A stretch of 14,899 nt of DNA from Stenotrophomonas sp. (GCA_003525885.1 DQIG01000252.1:1-14899); one strand, 5' to 3'. Positions 6,153 to 13,128 are shown, numbered from the stretch's first letter. Numbers and translations: made by a program. Notes: generated by a model not told the origin, from the letters alone.

Positions 6153-7598
6153 ATGAGAGATCTGAACGACGCGATTGCCGATGTCGAAACCGACATCGGC
6201 CAGGTGCAGGCACAACTGGCCACGCGTGGCGACCAGTGCCGGGAGTTGATCAAGGAACAGGAAGCGCTGCACGGGCGGGTCCGCGACGACTTCAACGCGC
6301 TGGCCCGCCTGCAGGCCGAGGCTGCCACCGATCTGCCGCCGATGCTGGCCCGGGACCTGCTGCAGCAGTCCAGCGCCGATCTGCAGCGCCGTGATCGCAA
6401 AGCGGCGGTGCTGGCCGACGAGCTGCAGGCGCTGCTGGACATCGAGCAGTCGCTGCAGCAGCGGTCGCAGGAGGCCGTCGCCGCGCGCAACGCCGCCGGC
6501 GGACAGTGGCAGGCCCTGCAGGACCAGGTGGACACCACGCTGGAAGCGGAACCCAGCTACAGGGCACTGCAGGACGACCTGCAGCTGGCCGTGGCGCGCG
6601 CCGACACGGTCGAGCGCATGGCCACCTCTGCACAGTCGGAGCATGACGCCAAGGCCGGCGCCTACCAGGCCGACCCGATCTTCATGTACCTGCACCGACG
6701 CAACTACGGCAGCACGGCCTACCGCGGCTGGCCTCTGGTGCGCACCGTCGACGGCTGGCTGGCCGAGCTGTGCGGCTTCGACCGTGCCCGTCGCGAGTAC
6801 GCCACGCTGGTCGAGCTTCCGCCCTACCTGCAGGAGCACGCCGGGCGCGCCCGCGATGACGTCGAGGCTGCCCGCCAGCCGGTGCAGCAGGCCCGCGACG
6901 CCGCCCTCGCCCACGCCGGTGGCGACCCGCTGCGCCAGCAGCTGCAGACGGCACAGAGCGCAGTCGCGCAGGCGCTGTTGGCCGAGCAGCTGCATCGGCA
7001 GACCGTGGATGCCAAACAGGCACAGATCGATGGCTTCCGCAGCTGGACCGATGCCGAAGGCGGCGCCCTGCTCATCGCGCTGGCGCGCACGCTGTCGGCC
7101 AAGAGCATGGACGACCTGTACCGCCGCGTCGCCGCCACCGCCTCCGGCGAGGACGATGCCGTGCTCGAACGCATCCATGGCAGTCGCCTGCGCCTGGGCG
7201 AGATCGACGGCATGGTGGCTGAGCACACCCGTGAAATGGCCGTGCTGAAGAAGCGCCTGGACAGCCTGCAGGCTGCGCGCAGGAGCTACCAGGCGGCAGC
7301 AGACATCGAACGCCAGGCCTACGAGGCGCCGAGCTACCGGTCCGCCGCCCCGGCCGCAGTCGCGGCATCCTTCTTCAGCACCACCAGCAGCAGAAGCACC
7401 GCCCGCTCCTCTAGCAGCCTGTTCGACCTGCTTTCGAGCGGCTCCAGCAGTTCCAGTTCGCGTTCCAGTTCCAGTTCCAGTTCCAGATCCAGTTCAAGCT
7501 CCAGTTCCAGTTCCAGTTCCAGTTCCAGCGGCAGCAGCTTCCACAGCGGCGGCGGCATCAGCGGTGGCGGCGGCTTCAAGACCGGCGGCGGGTTCTAA
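6153..7598 (+). CDS. Coiled-coil protein with serine tract and Gly-rich C-terminal tail
   Basis: Protein of 481 residues with no signal peptide or membrane helix. Residues 1-165 and 232-385 are heptad-like and Gln/Ala/Leu/Glu-rich. Between them is an aromatic segment (177-230) containing FMYLHRRNYGSTAYRGWP and a Trp202/Cys207 region that looks like a folded conserved core. From 400 the protein turns low-complexity: a Ser/Thr stretch, 27 serines broken by two Arg (431-459), then a Gly-rich tail (GGGISGGGGFKTGGGF). Such Ser/Gly tails occur in several envelope-associated families, but I do not recognise this protein. ATG 6153 has AAGGA 6 nt upstream and follows the DUF6384-like gene by 16 nt. 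The stop overlaps the convergent LtrA gene by 4 nt. A cytoplasmic partner of the membrane protein upstream is the most likely role, by context only. Confidence 0.8.
   Translation: MRDLNDAIADVETDIGQVQAQLATRGDQCRELIKEQEALHGRVRDDFNALARLQAEAATDLPPMLARDLLQQSSADLQRRDRKAAVLADELQALLDIEQSLQQRSQEAVAARNAAGGQWQALQDQVDTTLEAEPSYRALQDDLQLAVARADTVERMATSAQSEHDAKAGAYQADPIFMYLHRRNYGSTAYRGWPLVRTVDGWLAELCGFDRARREYATLVELPPYLQEHAGRARDDVEAARQPVQQARDAALAHAGGDPLRQQLQTAQSAVAQALLAEQLHRQTVDAKQAQIDGFRSWTDAEGGALLIALARTLSAKSMDDLYRRVAATASGEDDAVLERIHGSRLRLGEIDGMVAEHTREMAVLKKRLDSLQAARRSYQAAADIERQAYEAPSYRSAAPAAVAASFFSTTSSRSTARSSSSLFDLLSSGSSSSSSRSSSSSSSRSSSSSSSSSSSSSSGSSFHSGGGISGGGGFKTGGGF
7443..7529 (+). repeat. TCCAGT hexanucleotide tandem repeat coding for polyserine
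   Basis: The 87-nt tract is built from TCC-AGT codon pairs, nearly perfect at 7464-7484 and 7500-7526, with interruptions CGT (7461-7463), AGA (7485-7487) and TCA-AGC. Codons AGT, TCC and AGA are uncommon in the surrounding genes, where AGC and TCG prevail, so the tract has grown by repeat copying rather than by selection for Ser codons. The unit is six bases, so gain or loss of units keeps the frame and changes only the length of the Ser stretch. Confidence 0.85.
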
Positions 7599-8773
7599 CC
7601 GCGCAACGACCGGGTGCGTCGCTTCAGCCGCGTATCCAGCAGTCCCACCCCCAGCAGCACCAGGCTGGTCAGCCATCCGGCGGCCAGCAGGTGCATCCAG
7701 GGCAACACCAGGCCCAGCATCAGCAGCGCGGCGGCGCCCAGCAGGTGCGAGCGCGGCGCGTGCGCATAGACCACGCGCTTGTACAGGGCACTGCCCAGTA
7801 GATAGATCAGCGGGCCCGCCACCATCACGGTGGCGTACACCCCGCTGACGGCTGCGCCCGGATGGTCCATGACCAGATCGTTGCCCACCGCCGTGGCGAT
7901 GATGCCGGCGATCAGCAGGGCATGCACGTAATGGAAGTTGGCGCCCATCCGCCCGGGGTCTTCGGCGTGGGTGATGGCCTCTGTGGCATCGCGGCTGGAG
8001 ATGCCGAAGTACAGCCACCACATGGCAATCGTGCCAGCAAAGGTGGCCAGCACCGCTGAAACCACTTCCAGGCTCCAATGCTCGACGTCGCTGAGCACGC
8101 CACCGGTGGCCAGCAACGTCTCACCCAGTGCGACGATGACGAACAGCTGGCAGCGTTCGGCCAGGTGCCCCCCCTCGATGGTCCAGTCGCGGGTGTGCGA
8201 ACGACCCATGCCCGGGAAGGCGAAGCCGAACATCGGCGAGATGTACTCGCAGGCCACCGCCACCGCCCACAGTGCCAGCCGCAGATTGCCCTCGGCCGCT
8301 GCACCAGCCAGCCAGAAGCAGGCCGAGACGCTGACCCAGGCCAGCATGCGGCGGAAGTTCGGCGCCAACGGATGGGTGCGGCCGACCTCGAACAGCACGA
8401 ACGCGGTGCGTCCGACCTGCATCGTGGCGTACGCCCCGGCGAAGATCCATGCACGATCGGCAAACGCCTCGGGAATGGACGAGGACATCAACAACGCCAG
8501 CAGCATGGTGGCGAACATCAGGCCGCGGATGCGCGGCGCCTCCGGATCGAACCAGTTGCTGACCCAGCATGCGTACTGCCAGCCGAGCCAGACCGCGAAC
8601 CACAGCACCAGGGTCTGCAGTACACCGGCCAGGTCCAGGTGGTGCAGCAGATGGTGGCTGAGCTGGGTGACCGCGAATACGTAAACCAGGTCGAAGAACA
8701 GTTCTTCGTAGGTGACGCGGGCATGGTGGCCGTCGCGGTGGCGCAGCGCGGGCAGTCGCAGTCGGGTACGCAT
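7595..8773 (-). CDS. LtrA-family (low temperature requirement A) membrane protein
   Basis: Integral inner-membrane protein of 392 residues with about ten hydrophobic helices. It carries the LtrA signature near the N-terminus, TYEELFFDLVYVFAVTQLS (21-39), with the usual acidic residues inside the first helix, and the second motif HLAERCQLFVIVALGE in the middle of the chain. The length is normal. The family is named from a Listeria gene needed for growth in the cold; its molecular activity is not known, so a cold-growth role here is only a guess. ATG 8773 has AAGGAG (8778-8783) 4 nt upstream, overlapping the stop of the small membrane protein gene before it, so the two are likely translated together. 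The TAG stop overlaps the TAA of the convergent Ser-rich gene. Confidence 0.92.
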   Translation of the reverse strand: MRTRLRLPALRHRDGHHARVTYEELFFDLVYVFAVTQLSHHLLHHLDLAGVLQTLVLWFAVWLGWQYACWVSNWFDPEAPRIRGLMFATMLLALLMSSSIPEAFADRAWIFAGAYATMQVGRTAFVLFEVGRTHPLAPNFRRMLAWVSVSACFWLAGAAAEGNLRLALWAVAVACEYISPMFGFAFPGMGRSHTRDWTIEGGHLAERCQLFVIVALGETLLATGGVLSDVEHWSLEVVSAVLATFAGTIAMWWLYFGISSRDATEAITHAEDPGRMGANFHYVHALLIAGIIATAVGNDLVMDHPGAAVSGVYATVMVAGPLIYLLGSALYKRVVYAHAPRSHLLGAAALLMLGLVLPWMHLLAAGWLTSLVLLGVGLLDTRLKRRTRSLRG

Positions 8774-8782
8774 GGAACTCCT

Positions 8783-9049
8783 TCAGCGCGCCAGGCGCCA
8801 GTACAGGAACCCGGCCAGCAGCGCCGGCACGGCGAACACCAGCAGCAGGATCGGCAGCTCCTCGCGTACTGCGTAACCGGCCTTGCTGACCCCCACCCAC
8901 ATGTTGGCCACGGCCACCAGCAGCCAGGTGGCGATGAATGCGATCAGCGCCGTGGGCAGCTGCGAGGTGCCCACGCTCCAGAGATGGCCAAACAACAGGA
9001 ACACCCCAAGCAGGAGCACGCCTGCGGTGATCACCAGAATCACGTGCAT
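8783..9049 (-). CDS. Small membrane protein of unknown function
   Basis: Protein of 88 residues with three predicted transmembrane helices (about 2-22, 31-52 and 64-85), so nearly all of it is in the membrane. The chain contains GHLWSVGTSQLP between helices one and two and ends in YWRLAR. The frame is open far upstream (to 9433), but ATG 9049 is chosen because AAGGAG lies 8 nt before it and the hydrophobic part begins directly after it. It precedes the LtrA gene by 9 nt on the same strand, so the pair is an operon, and a helper or partner role for LtrA is possible. I do not recognise a named family. Confidence 0.8.
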   Translation of the reverse strand: MHVILVITAGVLLLGVFLLFGHLWSVGTSQLPTALIAFIATWLLVAVANMWVGVSKAGYAVREELPILLLVFAVPALLAGFLYWRLAR

Positions 9050-9068
9050 CTGTCGATCTCCTTGAACC

Positions 9069-9088
9069 CCCAGGCAGGCTAGCCTGGG
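9069..9088 (-). promoter_or_regulatory. Inverted repeat upstream of the small membrane protein gene
   Basis: CCCAGGC (9069-9075) and GCCTGGG (9082-9088) form perfect 7-bp arms around a 6-nt loop, with a nested 12-bp palindrome CAGGCTAGCCTG (9075-9086 on the plus strand starts one arm inside). It lies 20-39 nt before ATG 9049, so it would be an operator or a hairpin in the 5' leader. No obvious -10/-35 pair is seen beside it. Confidence 0.35.
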
Positions 9089-9147
9089 CCAATTCTGCGC
9101 TCCAGCCGATGATTGTGGTTTCACCTTCCAGCCGCCGCGAACAATCG

Positions 9148-9163
9148 GCGCGGCCGGCCGCGC
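9148..9163. repeat. Perfect 16-bp GC palindrome in the divergent gap
   Basis: GCGCGGCCGGCCGCGC is its own reverse complement. It lies between the minus-strand membrane operon (start 9049) and the sigma-factor gene (start 9256). It could be a dimer-binding operator, but GC-only palindromes arise fairly easily in such DNA. Confidence 0.35.
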
Positions 9164-9180
9164 ATGGCAAACGCGAACAG

Positions 9181-9197
9181 TTCCCATTAGTATTGCG
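9181..9197 (+). promoter_or_regulatory. Possible Fur-type site / promoter of the sigma-factor operon
   Basis: TTCCCATTAGTATTGCG is a locally AT-rich stretch in a very GC-rich gap, about 60-75 nt before the sigma-factor ATG. It loosely resembles degenerate Fur boxes of the form TTCTCATTAnnATT seen before FecI-type sigma genes, and contains TAGTAT (9188-9193), a possible -10. No good -35 accompanies it. Control of a FecI-type sigma factor by Fur is the usual arrangement, but the match here is weak. Confidence 0.3.
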
Positions 9198-9255
9198 TCA
9201 TCACGCAGCGGCACTTCGGTGCCGCCGCGCCTTCCCGCCCCTGCCGCCCGTCCGG

Positions 9256-9780
9256 ATGTCCCAGCCGCCCTCCACTCCATTGCCCGCGGCGCCGCTGGTG
9301 TCCTCGCTGGTGCGCCACTACGAAGAGCTGGTGGATTACCTGCGTCGCCGCTTCCGCTCACCCGGGCTGGCCCGCGAGGTGGTCCACGATGTATGCGTGC
9401 GCCTGCTGGAGCGTCCGCCCGTGCACGATGCACGGCAACCGATCGCGCTGCTGCGCCGGATTGCCCACGATGCGGCGGTGGACCGCTGCCGCGCCGAAGA
9501 CCTGCGCCGGCACTGGGTCGAGCCGCGCGCCGAACTGCCCGAGGGCGCCTGCCCGCGCCCCGGTCCCGAGCAGCAGGCGCAGGGCATGCACGCGCTTGAG
9601 CATTTGAGCGTCACCATCGAACGGATGCCCTGCCGGCGCCAGCAGGTCTTCATCCTGCACAAGATCCATGAGCTGCCTCAGGCAGAGGTCGCGCGGCGCA
9701 TGGGCATCGGCCTGAAGGCGGTGGAGCGCCACCTGCGCCTGGCAATGGACGACTGCCGCCTGTCCGCAGGGCTGCAATGA
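9256..9780 (+). CDS. ECF RNA polymerase sigma factor, FecI type
   Basis: Sigma factor of 174 residues. Region 2 spans about 16-88 (HYEELVDYLRRRF, AREVVHDVCVRLLE, LLRRIAHDAAVDRCRAEDLRRH), in which the VVHDVCVRL stretch takes the place of the common region 2.1/2.2 core. Region 4 spans about 115-165 (IERMPCRRQQVFILHKIHELPQAEVARRMGIGLKAVERHL), with the helix-turn-helix near the end. It is expected to direct RNA polymerase to the receptor gene once released by the FecR-like protein. The frame is open upstream to 9109; ATG 9256 is chosen by family length, though its ribosome binding site is weak. It overlaps the FecR-like gene by 4 nt (ATGA). As a FecI-type factor it probably responds to iron limitation together with a siderophore signal. 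Confidence 0.92.
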   Translation: MSQPPSTPLPAAPLVSSLVRHYEELVDYLRRRFRSPGLAREVVHDVCVRLLERPPVHDARQPIALLRRIAHDAAVDRCRAEDLRRHWVEPRAELPEGACPRPGPEQQAQGMHALEHLSVTIERMPCRRQQVFILHKIHELPQAEVARRMGIGLKAVERHLRLAMDDCRLSAGLQ

Positions 9781-10622
9781 GCCGCGCGCCCGACCCCGCC
9801 GAACCACAGCCGCCGCTGAGTTCCACCGATCAGGTACTGGAGCAGCACCGCGATGCCTTGAAGCGGCGCTTCCCGATGCCAGGCCCCGAGCAGCTGCAGC
9901 GGAAACGTGGCGGCCTGCCCATCAAGGGCGTGCTGCCGGTGTTGCTGGCCGTCGCTGGCGCCCTGCTGCTGATCGACCCGGCCTGGCAGGTGCGCGACTA
10001 CCAGACCGCCGTCGGCGAACGCCGCAACGTCACCCTGCCCGATGGCAGCGAGGTGCTGCTTGATGCTGGCACCCACCTGCAGGTGCGCCGGCACCTGCGC
10101 TCGCGGCAGGTGCTGCTGGCACGCGGCCAGGCGCGCTTCCAGGTACAGCACTCGGCGTGGCGCCCCTTCCAGGTCGACGCCGGTCCGGTACACGTTCGCA
10201 ATTACGGCACCGTATTCGATGTGGACCGCCAGGGCGATCTGAGCGAGGTGACCCTGTGGCGCGGCGAGGTGGGCGTGCGCGTCGACGGCAGCGAGGCCGA
10301 GCAGCGCCTGAAGCCGGGCCAGCGCCTGCTGGCCCAGGCAGGATCGTTGTCGCCGCCCGAAGCGGTCAGCCCGGACCGGGCCGACTGGACCACCGGGCGG
10401 CTGCAGTTCGATCGGCTACCGCTGTCCGAGGTGCTGCGCATCCTGCAGCGCTACCACGATCGTCCGATCGTGCTGGATGACCCGGCGCTGGGCCCGTTGC
10501 TGGTCTCGGGCGTGTTCGATGCCGATCGCGCCGAGACCGCCGTGGCACTGCTGCCGGACATCCTGCCAGTGCAGCTGCAGACCGCCGCCGACGGCAGCCT
10601 GCATCTGCGCGCTCGCGATTGA
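9777..10622 (+). CDS. FecR-like anti-sigma factor / signal transducer
   Basis: Protein of 281 residues: a cytoplasmic tail (1-47), one transmembrane helix (about 48-66) and a periplasmic part. The FecR domain (about 75-171) has YQTAVGERRNVTLPDGSEVLLDAGT (75-99) and WRGEVGVRV (161-169). A DUF4974/secretin-like C-terminal domain follows (about 208-275, LQFDRLPLSEVLRILQRYHDRPI). In the standard scheme it receives the signal from the receptor's STN domain in the periplasm and controls the sigma factor in the cytoplasm. The cytoplasmic tail is Pro- and charge-rich, contains no Trp and shows no recognisable DUF4880 (FecR N-terminal) domain, the part that normally contacts the sigma factor. The start ATG overlaps the sigma-factor stop. 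The gene lies 71 nt before the receptor gene. Confidence 0.9.
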   Translation: MSRAPDPAEPQPPLSSTDQVLEQHRDALKRRFPMPGPEQLQRKRGGLPIKGVLPVLLAVAGALLLIDPAWQVRDYQTAVGERRNVTLPDGSEVLLDAGTHLQVRRHLRSRQVLLARGQARFQVQHSAWRPFQVDAGPVHVRNYGTVFDVDRQGDLSEVTLWRGEVGVRVDGSEAEQRLKPGQRLLAQAGSLSPPEAVSPDRADWTTGRLQFDRLPLSEVLRILQRYHDRPIVLDDPALGPLLVSGVFDADRAETAVALLPDILPVQLQTAADGSLHLRARD

Positions 10623-10625
10623 TTG

Positions 10626-10653
10626 CCACCACGAGGGTGGGTTGCGCGCCCTC
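10626..10653 (+). promoter_or_regulatory. Two mutually exclusive short hairpins before the receptor gene
   Basis: CCACC (10626-10630) can pair with GGTGG (10636-10640), or GAGGG (10633-10637) can pair with CCCTC (10649-10653). The two stems share bases 10636-10637, so only one can form. They lie in the 71-nt gap between the FecR-like and receptor genes, which has no recognisable promoter. Stems of 5 bp are weak, and the arrangement may be accidental. Confidence 0.25.
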
Positions 10654-10693
10654 CCATCCGGCAGGTGCTTGAACCCCTCCGAAGGACCCCCGC

Positions 10694-13120
10694 ATGACCC
10701 GCCCTGTTCCGCCTGCCGCGCTGTGCCGGTTGGCACCTACCCTGCTCGCCGCCTGCCTGTGCGCGGCGCTGCCCGTTGCCGCGCAGGCGTCCGAACCGAC
10801 CGCCGTGGAAGTCCACCTGCCGGCGGGCTCCCTGCAGGCCTCGCTCAACGCACTGGCCCGGCAAAGTGGGATCCAGCTGCTGTTCGCCGCCGACAGTGTC
10901 AGCGGGCGCACCGCACCGGCACTGGACGGCCGTTACACCCCACGCGCGGCGCTGCAGCGCCTGCTGGCCGGCCAGGGCCTGGCATTGCAGGAACGCTCGC
11001 CGGGCGTCTTCGTGCTGAGCGCGGCCGCCGCCGCACCTGTGCAGGCCAAGGCCCCTGCGCCTGCCCGCCCTGCGTCGCAGGCCGCAGCCACCTCGCTGGC
11101 CCGCGTCACGGTCTCGGCGTCCACCGCGCGCATGGCGCAGGGCGAGACTGCCATGCCCAACACCATCACCGTGCTGACCCGCGAGGACATCGCGCAGCAG
11201 CTGGCGCTGGGCTCGGATGTCTCGCGCGTGCTGTCGTCACAGATCCCGGCCTTTGCGCCCGCCCGCGAGAAGATGTCCAACTACGGCGAGAGCATGCGTG
11301 GGCGCGGCATCCTGTACATGGTCGACGGCGTGCCGCAGTCCACGCCGCTACGCGATGGCTCGCGTGACTCGCACACCATCGACCCGGCGATGATCGAACG
11401 CATTGAAGTCATCCATGGCGCCAACGCCCTGCAGGGCATCGGCGGTACCGGCGGCATCGTCAACATCATCACCCGTAGCGCGCCAAGCGAACCGGGGGCG
11501 TTCCTGTTCGACAGCAACCTCAGCTACAGCAGCGCGCTGCCCCGCCGCCACGACGACACCGGCCAGCGCGCTTCGGCGCTGGTGGGCATGCGTGGCGAGC
11601 AGTTCGACCTGGTCGCGGGCCTGGCCTACGAGCGCCAGGGCCTGTTCCATGACGGCGAGGGGCGCTCGATCGGCACCAACGCGCAGGGCGAGCTGATGGA
11701 TTCGACCTCGTCGAACGTGTTCGCCAAGCTTGGCTGGAACATTGCCGAAGGCCACCGCCTGCAGCTGATGGCCAACCGCTACGAACTGCGCGGGCTGGAC
11801 AACTATCTGGCGGTGAACGGCGACTTCCGCAGCGGCCGCCCGACCATTTCGGTGCCCGGCGATACGCCACTGGACCCGCCGATGAACCGCTCGCGCTCGC
11901 TGACCGTGGACTACAGCGCCGCCGATCTGCTCGGTGGCCGCTTCCAGGCGCAGGCCTTCGCGGTCGACTTCGAAGGCCGCTATGGCGCCAGCCAGTGGGA
12001 CCCGTGGGGCAATACCGGCGCCAATGCCGCCTGGGACCAGACCCAGAACGAATCAGACAAGCGCGGCTTCAAGCTGACCCAGAGCTGGAGCCGCATCGCC
12101 GGCACCACGCTGGACGTGACCCTGGGCCTGGATGGCCTGCGTGATCGCACCCACCAGGTGCTGCTGGCCAGCGGCATGAACTGGGTGCCGTTGACCACCT
12201 ACCAGAGCGTGTCGCCGCTGCTGCAGCTGCACTGGTGGCCGAGCGACCACCTGATGCTGTCCGGCGGCCTGCGCTACGAGAAGGGCGAGCTGGAGGTGGG
12301 CGACTACACCACCCTGCCCCGCTATGGCGCGCGCAAGGTCGCCGGCGGCAAGCCGACCATGAGCGAAACCCTGCCCAACTTCGGCGCGGTCTGGTACATC
12401 AACGATCGCCTCAACGCCTACGCCTCCTACTCGGAAGGCTACACCGTGGCCGATGTCGGCCGCGTGCTGCGTGCGATCAACCGCGACGGCCAGCGCGTGG
12501 ACAGCCTGATCGACCTGTCGCCGGTGGTGTCGGACAACCGCGAGATCGGCCTGGAGTACGACGATGGCCGCTTCAGCGGCGATATCGCCTACTACACCTC
12601 CGAATCGAAGCTGGGCTCGGTGCTGGTCTACGATGCGGGCATCGATGCCTACAACGTACAGCGCCAGGCCACCCGCGTGGAGGGTTTCGAGAGCAACCTG
12701 CGCCTGCAACTGGGCAACAGCCGCCTGGGCCTGGGCTATGCGCGCGCCAACGGACGCTACGACGCCAACATCGATGGACGACTGGACAGTGATCTGGCCG
12801 GCGTGAACATCGCGCCGAACCGCCTCACCGCATTCTGGGAACAGAACTGGACGCCGCAGCTGAGCACCCGACTGCAGGCCAGCCACGCCTTCGATCGCGA
12901 CTTCGACCAGCTGGGCGCACGGGTGGCCGAGTTCAGGGGCTACACCACGGTGGATCTGATTGCACGCTACACGCTGGACAAGCATGCCTTCACGCTGGGC
13001 GTGCAGAACCTGGCCAACAAGCAGTACATCAGCTACTACTCGCAGACCACGCCGTCGAACCCGAGTTACTTCTCCGGGCGCGGCCGGGTGCTGACGCTGG
13101 GATGGCAGTACCGGTACTGA
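10694..13120 (+). CDS. TonB-dependent siderophore receptor with STN domain, IutA/ChtA-like
   Basis: Outer-membrane receptor of 808 residues. A signal peptide (1-32, likely cleaved after AQA) is followed by an STN signalling domain (about 36-110, LPAGSLQASLNALARQSGIQ), an Ala/Pro linker, a TonB-box-like LARVTVSAS (135-143), a plug (about 150-265) and a barrel ending in GWQYRY. The plug contains NYGESMRGRG, MVDGVPQSTPLRD and IERIEVIHGANALQGIGGTGG, which line up well with IutA-type ferric-aerobactin receptors; the Pseudomonas ChtA receptor has a similar plug plus an STN domain. Citrate-hydroxamate siderophores are therefore a reasonable guess for the ligand. The chain ends in Tyr rather than the more usual Phe. 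ATG 10694 has GAAGGA 7 nt upstream. The STN domain, together with the FecR-like and sigma genes just upstream, makes this a transducing receptor that should induce its own synthesis. Confidence 0.93.
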   Translation: MTRPVPPAALCRLAPTLLAACLCAALPVAAQASEPTAVEVHLPAGSLQASLNALARQSGIQLLFAADSVSGRTAPALDGRYTPRAALQRLLAGQGLALQERSPGVFVLSAAAAAPVQAKAPAPARPASQAAATSLARVTVSASTARMAQGETAMPNTITVLTREDIAQQLALGSDVSRVLSSQIPAFAPAREKMSNYGESMRGRGILYMVDGVPQSTPLRDGSRDSHTIDPAMIERIEVIHGANALQGIGGTGGIVNIITRSAPSEPGAFLFDSNLSYSSALPRRHDDTGQRASALVGMRGEQFDLVAGLAYERQGLFHDGEGRSIGTNAQGELMDSTSSNVFAKLGWNIAEGHRLQLMANRYELRGLDNYLAVNGDFRSGRPTISVPGDTPLDPPMNRSRSLTVDYSAADLLGGRFQAQAFAVDFEGRYGASQWDPWGNTGANAAWDQTQNESDKRGFKLTQSWSRIAGTTLDVTLGLDGLRDRTHQVLLASGMNWVPLTTYQSVSPLLQLHWWPSDHLMLSGGLRYEKGELEVGDYTTLPRYGARKVAGGKPTMSETLPNFGAVWYINDRLNAYASYSEGYTVADVGRVLRAINRDGQRVDSLIDLSPVVSDNREIGLEYDDGRFSGDIAYYTSESKLGSVLVYDAGIDAYNVQRQATRVEGFESNLRLQLGNSRLGLGYARANGRYDANIDGRLDSDLAGVNIAPNRLTAFWEQNWTPQLSTRLQASHAFDRDFDQLGARVAEFRGYTTVDLIARYTLDKHAFTLGVQNLANKQYISYYSQTTPSNPSYFSGRGRVLTLGWQYRY

Positions 13121-13128
13121 GCCTGTAC

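Noticed and set aside
4346..6538. 730-codon minus-strand open frame opposite the TelA-like and DUF6384-like genes
   Set aside because: It is antisense to two well-formed genes with ribosome binding sites and domain-like structure; its product is low-complexity and His/Gln/Arg-rich, typical of GC-rich shadow frames.
7334..7579. Minus-strand frame encoding repeated Leu-Glu pairs
   Set aside because: It is the complement of the TCCAGT repeat coding for Ser, with no ribosome binding site of note; a by-product of the repeat.
10694..10762. Lipobox-like LAAC at residues 18-21 of the receptor
   Set aside because: TonB-dependent receptors are not normally lipoproteins, and a good signal peptidase I site (AQA, residues 30-32) follows at the start of the STN domain.
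12053..12985. 310-codon minus-strand open frame inside the receptor gene
   Set aside because: The receptor on the plus strand has full domain structure; the antisense product shows no motif.
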